Positions 6,388-14,675 of a stretch of DNA of 20,377 nucleotides are shown one piece after another. The notes beneath the pieces are model-generated. The model did no database searches. It was given only the letters and a program-made list of their open reading frames with translations, and was not told the origin of the DNA. The stretch's first letter is position 1, and each line of letters opens with the position of its first letter. Source of the stretch: an uncultured Prevotella sp. (GTDB taxonomy: Bacteria; Bacteroidota; Bacteroidia; Bacteroidales; Bacteroidaceae). A program made the translations under genes and the position numbers. The stretch covers positions 1 to 20,377 of the forward strand of contig URRR01000039.1 of the NCBI GenBank assembly GCA_900550365.1. Reading direction: 5' to 3'.

Positions 6388-8697
6388 TTATTTTTTCTTT
6401 GAGTTGTTTATTACGTTCATGCACTCTTCAAGGGTAAGGTCGGCAGCCTTGTCGTGCAGGGCCTTGGGCAGACGGTAGTTCTTGCCGTCGTATGCAAGGT
6501 AAGGACCGTACCGGCCGTTCATCACCTCCAGCTTAGGCTCGTCGTCGAAGGTCTTTATGTGGCGCTGCGTCTCTTGCTTACGTTTCTTCTCTATCAGCTC
6601 TATGGCGGTGTCGAGGGTCACGGTCAGCGGATTCTCAGTCTTCGGCAGAGACACGTACTTCTTGTCGTGCATGACGTAAGGACCGAAGCGGCCTGAGCCG
6701 ATTATTACCGGGCTGCCCTCATATTCGCCGATAGTGCGGGGCAGGCGGAACAGCTCAAGAGCCTCGTCGAGGGTTATGGTCTCGATGCTCTTGTCTGCGG
6801 GCAACTGGGCGAAGCGGGGCTTCTCGGTGTCCTCGGCCTTTCCGATTTGCACCACGGGGCCGAATCTGCCTATCTTGACGAACACCGGACGGCCCGTAGC
6901 CGGCTCTATTCCGAGCTCGCGCTCGCCGGCCTTGTGCTCCTCACGGGTGTTCATCGTCTTTTCCACCGTCGGCTCAAAGTCTTTGTAGAACTTCTTTATC
7001 ATGGCCGTCCACTGGGCTTTTCCCTCAGCGATAGTGTCAAACTGCTGCTCCACCTTGGCCGTGAAGTTATAGTCCATTATGGCCGGAAAATATTTCATCA
7101 GGAAGTCGTTTACCACCATGCCGATGTCAGTGGGCAGCAGCTTGCCCTTCTCGTTGCCGGCCATCTCGGTCTTGGTCCTGTTGGTTATGGCGTTACCCTT
7201 CAGCGTGTCGACGCTGTAATGGCGCTCCTCGCCCTTCTTGTCGCCCTTCTGCACGTACTCGCGCTGCTGTATGGTGCTGATTGTAGGCGCGTAGGTTGAC
7301 GGGCGGCCAATGCCCAACTCCTCAAGCTTGCGCACGAGGCTGGCCTCAGTATAGCGCACAGGTCCCTGGCTGAAGCGCTGCGTCGCGGTGATTTCGTCAC
7401 GTATGAGCTGCTCTCCCTCGGTCATGGGCGGCAGCGTGTGCGACGTGTCCTCCTGCCCGTTGTCATCGTCGTCTGACGACTCGCGGTAGACTTTCAGGAA
7501 TCCGTCGAACTTGACAACCTCGCCGTTGGCCACAAACTGCTCGTCAGCGTCGCTCATGCGTATGGTCACCGTGGTTTTCTCTATCTGCGCGTCGGCCATC
7601 TGGCTGGCGGCGGTGCGCTTCCATATAAGGTCATACAGGCGTTTTTCCTGCTGCGTGCCGTCTATCGTCTGGGCGTTCATGTAGGTGGGTCGTATGGCCT
7701 CGTGAGCCTCCTGGGCACCCTTTGAGTGGGTGTGATACTGGCGCGGCTTGCTGTATTCCTCGCCCCACAGGCCGGTTATCTCTTCCTTGCTTGAGTTGAT
7801 GCAGAGTGAAGACAGGTTGACCGAGTCGGTTCGCATGTATGTGATTCGTCCGTTTTCGTAAAGATGCTGGGCCACCATCATGGTCTGCGACACGGTGAAA
7901 CCGAGCTTTCTTGCGGCTTCCTGCTGCAGCGTGGAGGTGGTGAACGGGGGCGCGGGCGTGCGCTTCATGGGCTTCTTCACGATGCCTGCCACGGTGAACG
8001 TAGAGCCTTTACACTTGTCGAGAAAGGCAAGTACCTCGTCGTGGGTGGCGAAGCGTTTGTCAAGCTCGGCCTTCACTTCAGACGTTGTTCCGTCTTCGTT
8101 CGGCACGGCGAACACGGCGTTCACGCGATAATAAGTCTCGCTCTTGAAGGCCTGAATCTCACGCTCACGCTCTACGATAAGCCTTACGGCCACGCTCTGC
8201 ACACGCCCGGCAGAAAGGGCGGGCTTTACCTTGCGCCACAGCACGGGCGACAGCTTGAAGCCCACGAGACGGTCGAGCACGCGGCGCGCCTGCTGCGCGT
8301 TGACAAGATTCATGTCAAGGTGGCGCGGATGCTTTATGGCCTCGAGTATGGCCGGCTTGGTTATTTCGTGGAACACGATGCGGTTGGTCTTATCCTCATC
8401 GAGGCCGAGCACCTCGCACAGGTGCCACGAGATAGCCTCTCCCTCGCGGTCCTCATCGGACGCGAGCCATACTTTCTCAGAGTTGTTGGCGTTGTTCTTC
8501 AGCTCGCTGACGAGCTTTTTCTTCTCCTCGGGTATTTCGTAGTCAGGCGTAAACGTGTCTGTATCAATGCTAAGCTCCTTTTTCTTCAGGTCACGTATGT
8601 GGCCGTAGCTTGACATCACCTTGTAATCCTTGCCCAGGAATTTCTCTATGGTCTTGGCCTTGGCGGGGCTCTCGACGATTACCAGATTCTTTTGCAT
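6388..8697 (-). CDS. topA: DNA topoisomerase I (type IA)
   Basis: The protein is 769 aa. It relaxes negatively supercoiled DNA through a 5'-phosphotyrosine intermediate. The N-terminal Toprim domain has LVIVESPAKAKTIEKFLG (5-22) with Glu9 and the acidic DEDREGEA (81-88). The catalytic Tyr287 lies in NGRITYMRTDS. Three or four C-terminal beta repeats follow, with signatures GRFGPVVQIG, GRFGPYVMHDKKYVSL and GRYGPYLAYDGKNYRLP. These are Toprim C-terminal repeats and replace the four-cysteine zinc ribbons of the E. coli enzyme; no CxxC pairs are visible in the tail. The protein ends in a basic NNSKKK. It is first in the topA-aroK-speA unit, with a promoter-like -7 box 29 bp upstream. Confidence 0.96.
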   Translation of the reverse strand: MQKNLVIVESPAKAKTIEKFLGKDYKVMSSYGHIRDLKKKELSIDTDTFTPDYEIPEEKKKLVSELKNNANNSEKVWLASDEDREGEAISWHLCEVLGLDEDKTNRIVFHEITKPAILEAIKHPRHLDMNLVNAQQARRVLDRLVGFKLSPVLWRKVKPALSAGRVQSVAVRLIVEREREIQAFKSETYYRVNAVFAVPNEDGTTSEVKAELDKRFATHDEVLAFLDKCKGSTFTVAGIVKKPMKRTPAPPFTTSTLQQEAARKLGFTVSQTMMVAQHLYENGRITYMRTDSVNLSSLCINSSKEEITGLWGEEYSKPRQYHTHSKGAQEAHEAIRPTYMNAQTIDGTQQEKRLYDLIWKRTAASQMADAQIEKTTVTIRMSDADEQFVANGEVVKFDGFLKVYRESSDDDDNGQEDTSHTLPPMTEGEQLIRDEITATQRFSQGPVRYTEASLVRKLEELGIGRPSTYAPTISTIQQREYVQKGDKKGEERHYSVDTLKGNAITNRTKTEMAGNEKGKLLPTDIGMVVNDFLMKYFPAIMDYNFTAKVEQQFDTIAEGKAQWTAMIKKFYKDFEPTVEKTMNTREEHKAGERELGIEPATGRPVFVKIGRFGPVVQIGKAEDTEKPRFAQLPADKSIETITLDEALELFRLPRTIGEYEGSPVIIGSGRFGPYVMHDKKYVSLPKTENPLTVTLDTAIELIEKKRKQETQRHIKTFDDEPKLEVMNGRYGPYLAYDGKNYRLPKALHDKAADLTLEECMNVINNSKKK

Positions 8698-8725
8698 AAC
8701 GTCATTGGGATTTCTGAATCAGGGA

Positions 8726-8734
8726 GCAAAAGTA
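8726..8734 (-). promoter_or_regulatory. Candidate -7 box for topA
   Basis: On the minus strand this reads TACTTTTGC, matching the Bacteroidetes TAnnTTTG -7 element and placing a start site about 20-25 nt before the topA ATG. No TTTG -33 box is visible at the expected 19-21 bp. Confidence 0.5.
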
Positions 8735-8856
8735 AGCAAAACTTTCGCCATATACCTTATATAATATGTTTGTTTGCCGTTTTTTAATGAATATTAACGA
8801 TGTTTCAACTCCGCGATTGCTTTCCGGGCGCATAATGTCTTGACATTCAATGAATT

Positions 8857-8944
8857 GCAAAAGGCCGTCTTTCAGCTTGTGAAAGACGGCCTTTTGGTGT
8901 GTAAAAGATGACCTTTTAGCCGGTAAAAGACGGCCTTTTGCAAA
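8857..8944. repeat. 22-bp-pitch palindromic repeat array, locus B (4 units)
   Basis: Units start at 8857, 8879, 8901 and 8923, exactly 22 bp apart. The cores are AAAAGGCCGTCTTT, GAAAGACGGCCTTTT, AAAAGATGACCTTTT and AAAAGACGGCCTTTT. Unit 1 is in the opposite orientation to units 2 and 4, so units 1 and 2 together make a strong hairpin. The array begins 25 bp past the S46 peptidase stop and lies in the 271-bp gap between that gene and topA (8698-8968). The remainder of the gap is AT-rich with no gene. Confidence 0.9.
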
Positions 8945-8968
8945 GCCGGGAATTACCGATGAAATGGC

Positions 8969-11083
8969 TTATTTTGCGTTTATCTCTTTCATCAGGCGGT
9001 CAGCGTGGCCCCACTTGTCAATCATGTAGAGCACGTAACGTATGTCGACGCCGATGCAGCGGGCAAGGTTCTTCTCAAAGTAGATGTCGCTCGAGAGGCT
9101 GTCCCAGTTGCCGTCGAAGGCCAGGCCGATAAGCTCGCCCTTGCCGTTGAACATCGGCGAGCCGCTGTTGCCGCCCGTGATGTCGTTGTTTGTAAGGAAA
9201 CAGAGCTGCATCTTGCCGGTGGTCTTGTCCTGATACGGGCCGTAGTTCTTCGCCGAGAGCAGTTCTTTCATAATCGGCTCGGCAAAATATTCGGGTATGC
9301 GGTCGCTCATGTTCATCTTCTCTACTATACTCTCAGCCGTGGTGTAATAGCCTGAGGGTGAGCCGTTGATGGTGAATCCGCCCACGCGGCCGTAGCTCAG
9401 ACGCATTGTCATGTTGGCATCGCTGTAATGGGGCATGTCCTGCTCCATGCGCAGCTTGGCCGCACAGAGGTATTTCTCCTGCAGGTCGATAGAGTCAGAG
9501 AGCGGCTCGAGCGCCTCTTTCTGTTCAGCGAGATAGTCGATAAGGCTGAGACCGAGCTGTACGCCGAGGTCTTTGTTGAAGTTCTTCTTGTTGAAGTACA
9601 GCTTCTTGCCGTTCTTCATCAGGATTGATTTCTTGTAAAGCGCGTTGACATAAGCTGCGCACGAACCGCCGAAATCGGCATCAACGGTCTTGTAGACTGA
9701 CGGCAGATACTCGGCCGAGACGTGGCTGCGGTAGTTCTCCATGAGGGCGGCGAGCACCTCCTTGTCGAGTGCCTCGTCCCATGAGTCGCGGTTGTCCTCA
9801 AACTCGATGTACTGCTTCTTCGGGTCGCCTTCAGGTCCTTTCACTTCCATTCCGTTGCCGGCCTTCATCGCGCGGGTTACAAGCTCGCTGGTGCCGCGGA
9901 ACGTCTCGCTCCAATAATAGAACGCCCGCATGCGCTCAAGACGCTTGGCATAGAGCTTCGCCATGAGGTCAAAGTCGAGCTTGCCCTTGAGGTATCCCGT
10001 AGTGTCCTGCCAGTGGCGCATGCGCAGCTCATAGGCCTTTTTCTGCTCGATAATGCCGATGGAATCGATACATTTGTTCATTCCGATGGAATTTTTCCAG
10101 TAGTTGGCGCTCTGGGCGTACTTCGAGTCGTACTTGATGCGCACGGCCTCGTCGGCCTCCATGTGGCGCTTCATTATCTGCTGCTTCAGCCCACGCACCT
10201 GCGCACGTGTGGCGTTGCCGGCGTCACGCATTTCCTTTATTCCGTAAGACGATAGATAACGCTCCGTGCTTCCTGGATAACCTACGGTCATGGCGAAGTC
10301 GCCGTCATTGTAACCCTGCAGAGACACGGGCGCCCATGTCTTCGGACGGTAAGGCACATTGTTCTCAGAGTATTCCGCCGGGCCGTTGGTCTGCGGGTCA
10401 GCGTATATGCGGAACACGCTGAAGTCGCACGTCTGGCGCGGCCACATCCAGTTGTCGGTCTCGCCGCCGAACTTGCCCATTGACTTTGGAACGGCGAAAA
10501 CGAGGCGCACGTCGGGGAAGAGCTGGTAAGTGGTGGCGTAATACTGGTTGCCCTCATAGTAGGGGTCAATCTCTACGTGGTATGACTTGTCAATCTTCTT
10601 GATAGAGTCTGTCATGACGTTTGCCACAGAGTCAATCACCGCGGCCTGGCGGTCAAAGGGCATGTCGTCGATGCCTAAGGCCTGCAGACGTGCCGTAACG
10701 TCCTGCTGCTCAATCATGAAGCTGACGAAAAGGTTCTCGTTCGGCAGCTCGTCCTTGGTCGTCTTGGCATAAAATCCGTTGAGCATGTAATCGTGCTCTA
10801 CCGTCGAATGGCTGCGGATAGCCTCGAAACCGCAGTGATGATTGGTGAAGACAAGGCCTTCGGGTGACACTACCACGCCTGAGCAGAATCCTCCGAAAAG
10901 CACCACCGAGCCTTTAATGGGATTGCTGCCAGAGTAAAGACTCTCGTAAGGCAGGCTGTAGCCGTAAGCCTTCATCTGGTCGTACACCGCCTGAGGCAGG
11001 TTGTACAGGGTCCACATTCCTTCGTCGGCCTTGGCCGGCAAGAGGGTGAGCAGACCTAAGAATAACATTGATAACTTTTTCAT
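8969..11083 (-). CDS. S46 family dipeptidyl-peptidase, DPP7-like
   Basis: The protein is 704 aa. The ATG at 11081-11083 is chosen because a signal peptide begins here (MKKLSMLFLGLLTLLPAKA, cleavage near residue 19); a longer in-frame extension adds non-signal residues. It is a periplasmic serine exopeptidase releasing dipeptides from oligopeptide N-termini, a key nutrient step in amino-acid-fermenting Bacteroidetes. The catalytic histidine lies in FTNHHCGF (His82/83), and the nucleophile is Ser640 in TGGNSGSP. Eighteen residues after the Ser is Gly658 (LAFDGNW). In the family this position is Gly in DPP7 (hydrophobic or aliphatic P1) and Arg in DPP11 (Asp/Glu P1), so I infer a DPP7-like preference. 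The length agrees with family members of about 700-720 aa. Confidence 0.92.
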   Translation of the reverse strand: MKKLSMLFLGLLTLLPAKADEGMWTLYNLPQAVYDQMKAYGYSLPYESLYSGSNPIKGSVVLFGGFCSGVVVSPEGLVFTNHHCGFEAIRSHSTVEHDYMLNGFYAKTTKDELPNENLFVSFMIEQQDVTARLQALGIDDMPFDRQAAVIDSVANVMTDSIKKIDKSYHVEIDPYYEGNQYYATTYQLFPDVRLVFAVPKSMGKFGGETDNWMWPRQTCDFSVFRIYADPQTNGPAEYSENNVPYRPKTWAPVSLQGYNDGDFAMTVGYPGSTERYLSSYGIKEMRDAGNATRAQVRGLKQQIMKRHMEADEAVRIKYDSKYAQSANYWKNSIGMNKCIDSIGIIEQKKAYELRMRHWQDTTGYLKGKLDFDLMAKLYAKRLERMRAFYYWSETFRGTSELVTRAMKAGNGMEVKGPEGDPKKQYIEFEDNRDSWDEALDKEVLAALMENYRSHVSAEYLPSVYKTVDADFGGSCAAYVNALYKKSILMKNGKKLYFNKKNFNKDLGVQLGLSLIDYLAEQKEALEPLSDSIDLQEKYLCAAKLRMEQDMPHYSDANMTMRLSYGRVGGFTINGSPSGYYTTAESIVEKMNMSDRIPEYFAEPIMKELLSAKNYGPYQDKTTGKMQLCFLTNNDITGGNSGSPMFNGKGELIGLAFDGNWDSLSSDIYFEKNLARCIGVDIRYVLYMIDKWGHADRLMKEINAK

Positions 11084-11129
11084 TGCGTTTTTTATTTTAT
11101 ATGGTTTTAAGGTCATAAGGATGTAATAT

Positions 11130-11160
11130 GACATGCCGCGGCGACGGCTTACGGCATGTC
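11130..11160 (-). terminator. Possible hairpin terminator between flippase and S46 genes
   Basis: The perfect 9-bp arms GACATGCCG (11130-11138) and CGGCATGTC (11152-11160) enclose a 13-nt loop. It lies in the 135-bp gap after the flippase stop, where a second GC-rich palindromic patch (around 11180-11200, GCGGCCGGCCGC) also occurs. No clear T-tract follows on the minus strand, so termination is uncertain. Confidence 0.4.
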
Positions 11161-11218
11161 AAGCCGGGCGGGAGCTTGAGGGCGGCGGCCGGCCGCGGCC
11201 CCTTACCCGCGCCCGGAG

Positions 11219-12721
11219 TTACTTTTTCCTGAAATATTTGCCCACCACGGGCAGATTGGCAAGCGGAAAGTCTCGCTTCACTATCATTGCTGCGAAAAGC
11301 ACGATGAGCAGTGTGTTCACCAGAAGAGCTGCCCACATGGGCAGATTGCGGTTGGCTGCCGACATGCCTGCGGTCATCACCAGGGCTACGGCGACGTAGA
11401 CCATGATTTCGCGTACAGGGTAATTAATCGGGTAATGCTTCTGTCCGGCAAAGTAAGAGAGCAGCATCGCCGTGCCGTATCCTGCGAAACCGGCCCATGC
11501 GCAGGCCATATAGCCGTAACGGGGGACAAACACTACGTTGACAATGATAAGCACCAGGCAGCCCGCTCCTGACAGATAGGCTCCCCAAATGGTCTTGTCG
11601 ATGAGCTTGTACCAGAACGAAAGGTTGAAATATACGCCCATCATAATCTCCGCCGCCATGACAATGGGCACCACGCGGAGGCCCTCCCAGTAGTCGCGGC
11701 CTATCAGATATCTCAGTATGTCCATGTAGCCTATGACGGCAAGGAAGGCCAGCAGCGTGAAGATAACAAAGAACTTCATCGCCTTGGCGTAGCTTTCGCG
11801 GTTGTCCTTCGACCTCGCGTTGCCGAACACGAACGGCTCGTAAGCGTAGCGGAAGGCCTGGGTTATCATGGCCATTATCATCGCTATCTTGCTGGCGGCT
11901 CCGTAAATGCCGAGCTGTGAGTGGGCATCCGCACCGCCGTAAATATACGGGAAGAGGATTTTGTCGGCCGTCTGGTTGAGTATTCCGGCAATTCCGAGCA
12001 CCAGTATCGGCCAACTATAGCCGAGCATACGGCGCAGCAGGGCGCGGTCGAAGACGTATCTGAAGCCCGTAAGCTCCTTCAACAGAAGGAACATCAGCGC
12101 TCCGGAGCAGAACAGATTGATGTAAAACGCATATCCCACGCCTACCTCCGGCGAGTAAATCTGCGCTACAAAGCCTTCTCCGCCGGCACTTTCGTACCAA
12201 GCAGGGAGCGCAAGGAAGAACACGAGATTGAGTGCGATTGACATCAGGATGTTGGCTAACTTGAGCGCGGCGAACTTCACCGGCCGCTTCTTGTACCTGA
12301 GATATGCGAACGGTATGCACTGAAACGCGTCAAGAGCGACTGTAACCGCCATGACCCATACATACGAAGGGTGGTCAGCATAGCCCATGAACGCCGATAT
12401 GGGGGATATGAACGACAGAACAAGAATGATGAAGACAAGCGACGTGAAGCCTACCGACACGAGCGTAGTAGAGTAAACCCGCTGCGGGTCTTCTCCCTCC
12501 TTGTTGGCAAACCGGAAGAAAGTGGTCTCCATGCCGTAAGTCAGTATGACCAGCAGCAGCGCCGTATAGGCATAAACATTGGTAATGACGCCGTAGCCGC
12601 CACTGGCCGCCGACAGCGTAGCCGTGTACAACGGAACGAGCAGATAATTGAGAAAACGCCCCACAATGCTGCTCAATCCGTAAATCGCGGTGTCCTTCGC
12701 TAAACCTTTAAGATTACCCAT
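11219..12721 (-). CDS. Polysaccharide/lipid-linked oligosaccharide flippase (MOP superfamily, Wzx-like)
   Basis: The protein is 500 aa and very hydrophobic, with about 12-14 predicted membrane segments. The N-terminus MGNLKGLAKDTAIYGLSSIVGRFLNYLLVPLYTATL is typical of polysaccharide-biosynthesis exporters, in which the first helices form the pore. Also typical are a GMETTFFRFANKE segment after helix 2 and the IYGAASKIAMIMAMITQAFRYAYEPFVF block in the middle. It probably moves an undecaprenyl-linked glycan across the inner membrane. No glycosyltransferases are adjacent, so its substrate is unknown. Its start codon lies 3 bp from the left arm of an inverted repeat that encloses the next upstream gene, leaving a pyrimidine-rich leader with no Shine-Dalgarno sequence. 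Confidence 0.88.
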   Translation of the reverse strand: MGNLKGLAKDTAIYGLSSIVGRFLNYLLVPLYTATLSAASGGYGVITNVYAYTALLLVILTYGMETTFFRFANKEGEDPQRVYSTTLVSVGFTSLVFIILVLSFISPISAFMGYADHPSYVWVMAVTVALDAFQCIPFAYLRYKKRPVKFAALKLANILMSIALNLVFFLALPAWYESAGGEGFVAQIYSPEVGVGYAFYINLFCSGALMFLLLKELTGFRYVFDRALLRRMLGYSWPILVLGIAGILNQTADKILFPYIYGGADAHSQLGIYGAASKIAMIMAMITQAFRYAYEPFVFGNARSKDNRESYAKAMKFFVIFTLLAFLAVIGYMDILRYLIGRDYWEGLRVVPIVMAAEIMMGVYFNLSFWYKLIDKTIWGAYLSGAGCLVLIIVNVVFVPRYGYMACAWAGFAGYGTAMLLSYFAGQKHYPINYPVREIMVYVAVALVMTAGMSAANRNLPMWAALLVNTLLIVLFAAMIVKRDFPLANLPVVGKYFRKK

Positions 12722-12723
12722 GG

Positions 12724-12758
12724 TTAAAAGTGAGAAGGTGAGAAAGTGAGAAGGTGAG
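12724..12758. repeat. Left arm of GTGAGAAAG inverted repeat flanking the four-helix-bundle gene
   Basis: This 35-bp arm of short words (GTGAGAAGGTGAGAAAG) matches the reverse complement of 13202-13236 at 30 of 35 positions. It starts 3 bp upstream of the flippase ATG. Confidence 0.85.
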
Positions 12759-12778
12759 TGAAACCTTGACTATCAGAC

Positions 12779-13132
12779 TCAACTTCTTTTCAGTTTCTTT
12801 ATTATGTTTATTAATGTTCCTATTATCGTATTTAAATCGTTCACGATTGAATCAAACTGCTTGTCATCAATTGTGTCTGACTCGTGAAGCAGTTCAAGCC
12901 AATACATCGTCTCGTCGGCTTCTTTCAGAGCGATACTCAGTTTATTTATAAAGTCCGCCTTGCTTTGTGCGTTGCGACTTTCGGCGATGTTGGCTCCAAT
13001 GCTCGTTCCCGACCTGTAAACCTGCTTTGACATAATAAGCTCATGCTTTTCTTCAAGCAGGTATTTGTAAAGCCGTATTATCCTAAGCGCAAAATTCTTG
13101 CTTAGTTTTGATATAGTGTTCTTTTCTTTCAT
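12779..13132 (-). CDS. Four-helix-bundle protein (S23 / 23S rRNA intervening-sequence family)
   Basis: The protein is 117 aa, the usual family size. The family signature is the central SGTSIGANIAESRNAQSKADFINKLSIALKEADETMYWLELL (41-82), with helix 1 containing FALRIIRLYKYL and a final amphipathic helix rich in Ile and Lys. Such proteins are encoded in rRNA intervening sequences and also as free-standing genes; the related Avd subunit acts in diversity-generating retroelements. No reverse transcriptase or rRNA is in this window. By hand count the G+C of 12781-13140 is about 38%, against about 57% in a sample line of the flippase. Together with the flanking inverted repeat this suggests acquisition by transfer. 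Biochemical function is unknown. Confidence 0.88.
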   Translation of the reverse strand: MKEKNTISKLSKNFALRIIRLYKYLLEEKHELIMSKQVYRSGTSIGANIAESRNAQSKADFINKLSIALKEADETMYWLELLHESDTIDDKQFDSIVNDLNTIIGTLINIIKKLKRS

Positions 13133-13201
13133 CTTCTGTCATGTCCTGCCTTATGATATTTTATGTCTTATTCAGACTCTCAGGCTCGCCTTTACGGTCG
13201 T

Positions 13202-13236
13202 CTCACTTTCTCACCGTCTCACTTTCTCACCTTTAA
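13202..13236. repeat. Right arm of GTGAGAAAG inverted repeat flanking the four-helix-bundle gene
   Basis: The arm reads CTCACTTTCTCACCG words on the + strand and pairs with 12724-12758 (30/35). It overlaps the stop codon of the SpmA/SpmB-type gene (13233-13235), so the inverted repeat spans the whole gap between the two neighbouring genes. Confidence 0.85.
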
Positions 13237-14462
13237 AAGAACATGTAGCACACGGCTATCGCGGCGATGACGCCGGCGAGATCGGCCATCAGTCCGCAGG
13301 CGACGGCATGGCGGGTGTAGCGCACGCCGACGCTGCCGAAGTAAACGGCGAGGATGTAAAATGTCGTGTCAGTTGAGCCCTGGAAGATGCAGCTGAGCCT
13401 GCCCACGAACGAGTCAGCACCATACGTTGACATCGCGTCAACCATCATGCCGCGCGCTCCGCTGCCCGACAATGGCTTCATGAGCGCCGTCGGCAGCGCG
13501 CCTACGAACGAAGTGTCGCCTCCGCAAACCTCTACCACCCATTTAACGCCGTCCACCACGGCGTCCATAGCGCCCGAGGCACGGAACACGCCGATGCCCA
13601 CGAGTATCGCCACGAGGTAAGGTATAATGCGCACGGCCGTGGTAAAGCCGTCCTTGGCACCCTCGATGAAAGCGTCATAAACGTTCACACGTTTTCTTAT
13701 TCCGGCAAGAATGAAGCCCACGATGACACACATCAGCAATATGTTGGCCACGGTTGTGCTCACGAGGTTCATCCGTTCCTTGTCCATTGAGCCGAAGAGC
13801 CATATTATCGCAGCCACGGCGAGGCTCATGCCGCCGAGCGTCAGCAGCATCGTACGGTTGAGCAGGTTGATGCGCTGGTAAATACTCGTCACCACGACGC
13901 CGGCCAACGTCGAGAAGAACGTGGCTATAAGTATAGGTATGAACACATCGGTAGGCTGCGCCGCGCCGAGTTGCGCGCGGTAGACAAGTATCGACACGGG
14001 GATAATGGTAAGTCCCGACGTGTTAAGCACGAGGAACATTATCATCGGGTTAGTGGCCGTGTCTTTCTTCTTGTTAAGGCTTTGCAGCTGCTCCATGGCC
14101 TTCAGTCCGAGCGGTGTGGCCGCGTTGTCGAGGCCCAGCATGTTGGCGGCGATGTTCATGAAGATGGAGCCTGTGGCAGGATGTCCCTTCGGAATATCGG
14201 GGAAGAGCTTGGTGAACACCGGGCTGAGCACCCTCGCCAGCGCATTTACCACCCCTCCGCGCTCGCCAATCTTCATCACTCCGAGCCACAGCGAGAGCAC
14301 GCCCGTAAGCCCGAGAGATATCTCGAAAGCCGTCTTGGCTGAGCTGAACGTAGAGTTCATCATGGCCGGAAACACCTCGGTGTCGCCCATGAACACAAGC
14401 TTCGCCAGTGCGATGACGAACGCTATGAGGAAAAACGCTATCCAAATATAGTTCAGTACCAT
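13233..14462 (-). CDS. SpmA/SpmB-type fused membrane protein with nucleoside-recognition (Gate) domains
   Basis: The protein is 409 aa. The ATG at 14460-14462 (MVLNYIWIAFF) is preferred over an upstream in-frame TTG. The N-terminal half resembles SpmA, with MMNSTFSSAKTAFEISLGLTGVLSLWLGVMKIGERGG, NMLGLDNAATPLGLKAM and FLVLNTSGLTIIPVSIL. The C-terminal half resembles SpmB, with DAFIEGAKDGFTTAVRIIPYLVAILVGIGVFRASGAMD, LPTALMKPLSGSGARGMMVDAM and IFQGSTDTTFYILAVYFGSVG. In Bacillus the two halves are separate spore-maturation proteins. Here they are one chain in a non-spore-former, so a general transport or membrane-exchange role is more likely; the substrate is unknown. About 9-10 membrane segments are visible. 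A -7 box lies only 9 bp upstream of the ATG. Confidence 0.88.
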   Translation of the reverse strand: MVLNYIWIAFFLIAFVIALAKLVFMGDTEVFPAMMNSTFSSAKTAFEISLGLTGVLSLWLGVMKIGERGGVVNALARVLSPVFTKLFPDIPKGHPATGSIFMNIAANMLGLDNAATPLGLKAMEQLQSLNKKKDTATNPMIMFLVLNTSGLTIIPVSILVYRAQLGAAQPTDVFIPILIATFFSTLAGVVVTSIYQRINLLNRTMLLTLGGMSLAVAAIIWLFGSMDKERMNLVSTTVANILLMCVIVGFILAGIRKRVNVYDAFIEGAKDGFTTAVRIIPYLVAILVGIGVFRASGAMDAVVDGVKWVVEVCGGDTSFVGALPTALMKPLSGSGARGMMVDAMSTYGADSFVGRLSCIFQGSTDTTFYILAVYFGSVGVRYTRHAVACGLMADLAGVIAAIAVCYMFF

Positions 14463-14470
14463 ACCGATTT

Positions 14471-14479
14471 GCAAACTTA
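14471..14479 (-). promoter_or_regulatory. Candidate -7 box for the SpmA/SpmB-type gene
   Basis: On the minus strand this reads TAAGTTTGC, a match to TAnnTTTG. The predicted start site falls within a few bases of the chosen ATG (14462), implying a leaderless or nearly leaderless mRNA. No TTTG is found at the proper -33 spacing. Confidence 0.45.
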
Positions 14480-14615
14480 CATATTTTTATTTTATTATTG
14501 ATGAGTTTTCAAAGAAATTTAACCCGACTGAGGATAAAAGCCTTAAAAACGGTATGGTTTCAGCCCGCCGTAAGGCTGAGGCATGCCTGCCGGCGAGCGG
14601 CGGCAGTTTTCTATA

Positions 14616-14652
14616 AACAAAAAGAGTTGCAAGCTGTATGACTTGCAACTCT
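14616..14652 (-). terminator. Rho-independent terminator of tRNA-Asn
   Basis: Perfect 11-bp arms AGAGTTGCAAG (14623-14633) and CTTGCAACTCT (14642-14652) enclose an 8-nt loop. On the minus strand the stem is followed by TTTTTGTTT. It lies 24 bp past the tRNA 3' end. Confidence 0.88.
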
Positions 14653-14675
14653 CTGAAATTCAGCGTCTTGCGCTG

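Noticed and set aside
7864..8613. A 249-codon + strand frame inside topA
   Set aside because: Antisense shadow of TopA; no recognisable domain and no promoter or leader.
12724..13236. Insertion sequence encoding a transposase
   Set aside because: The only gene between the inverted repeats is a 117-aa four-helix-bundle protein with no DDE, tyrosine or serine recombinase motif, and no clear target-site duplication beyond an 8-bp TCAGACTC match at 12773 and 13172.
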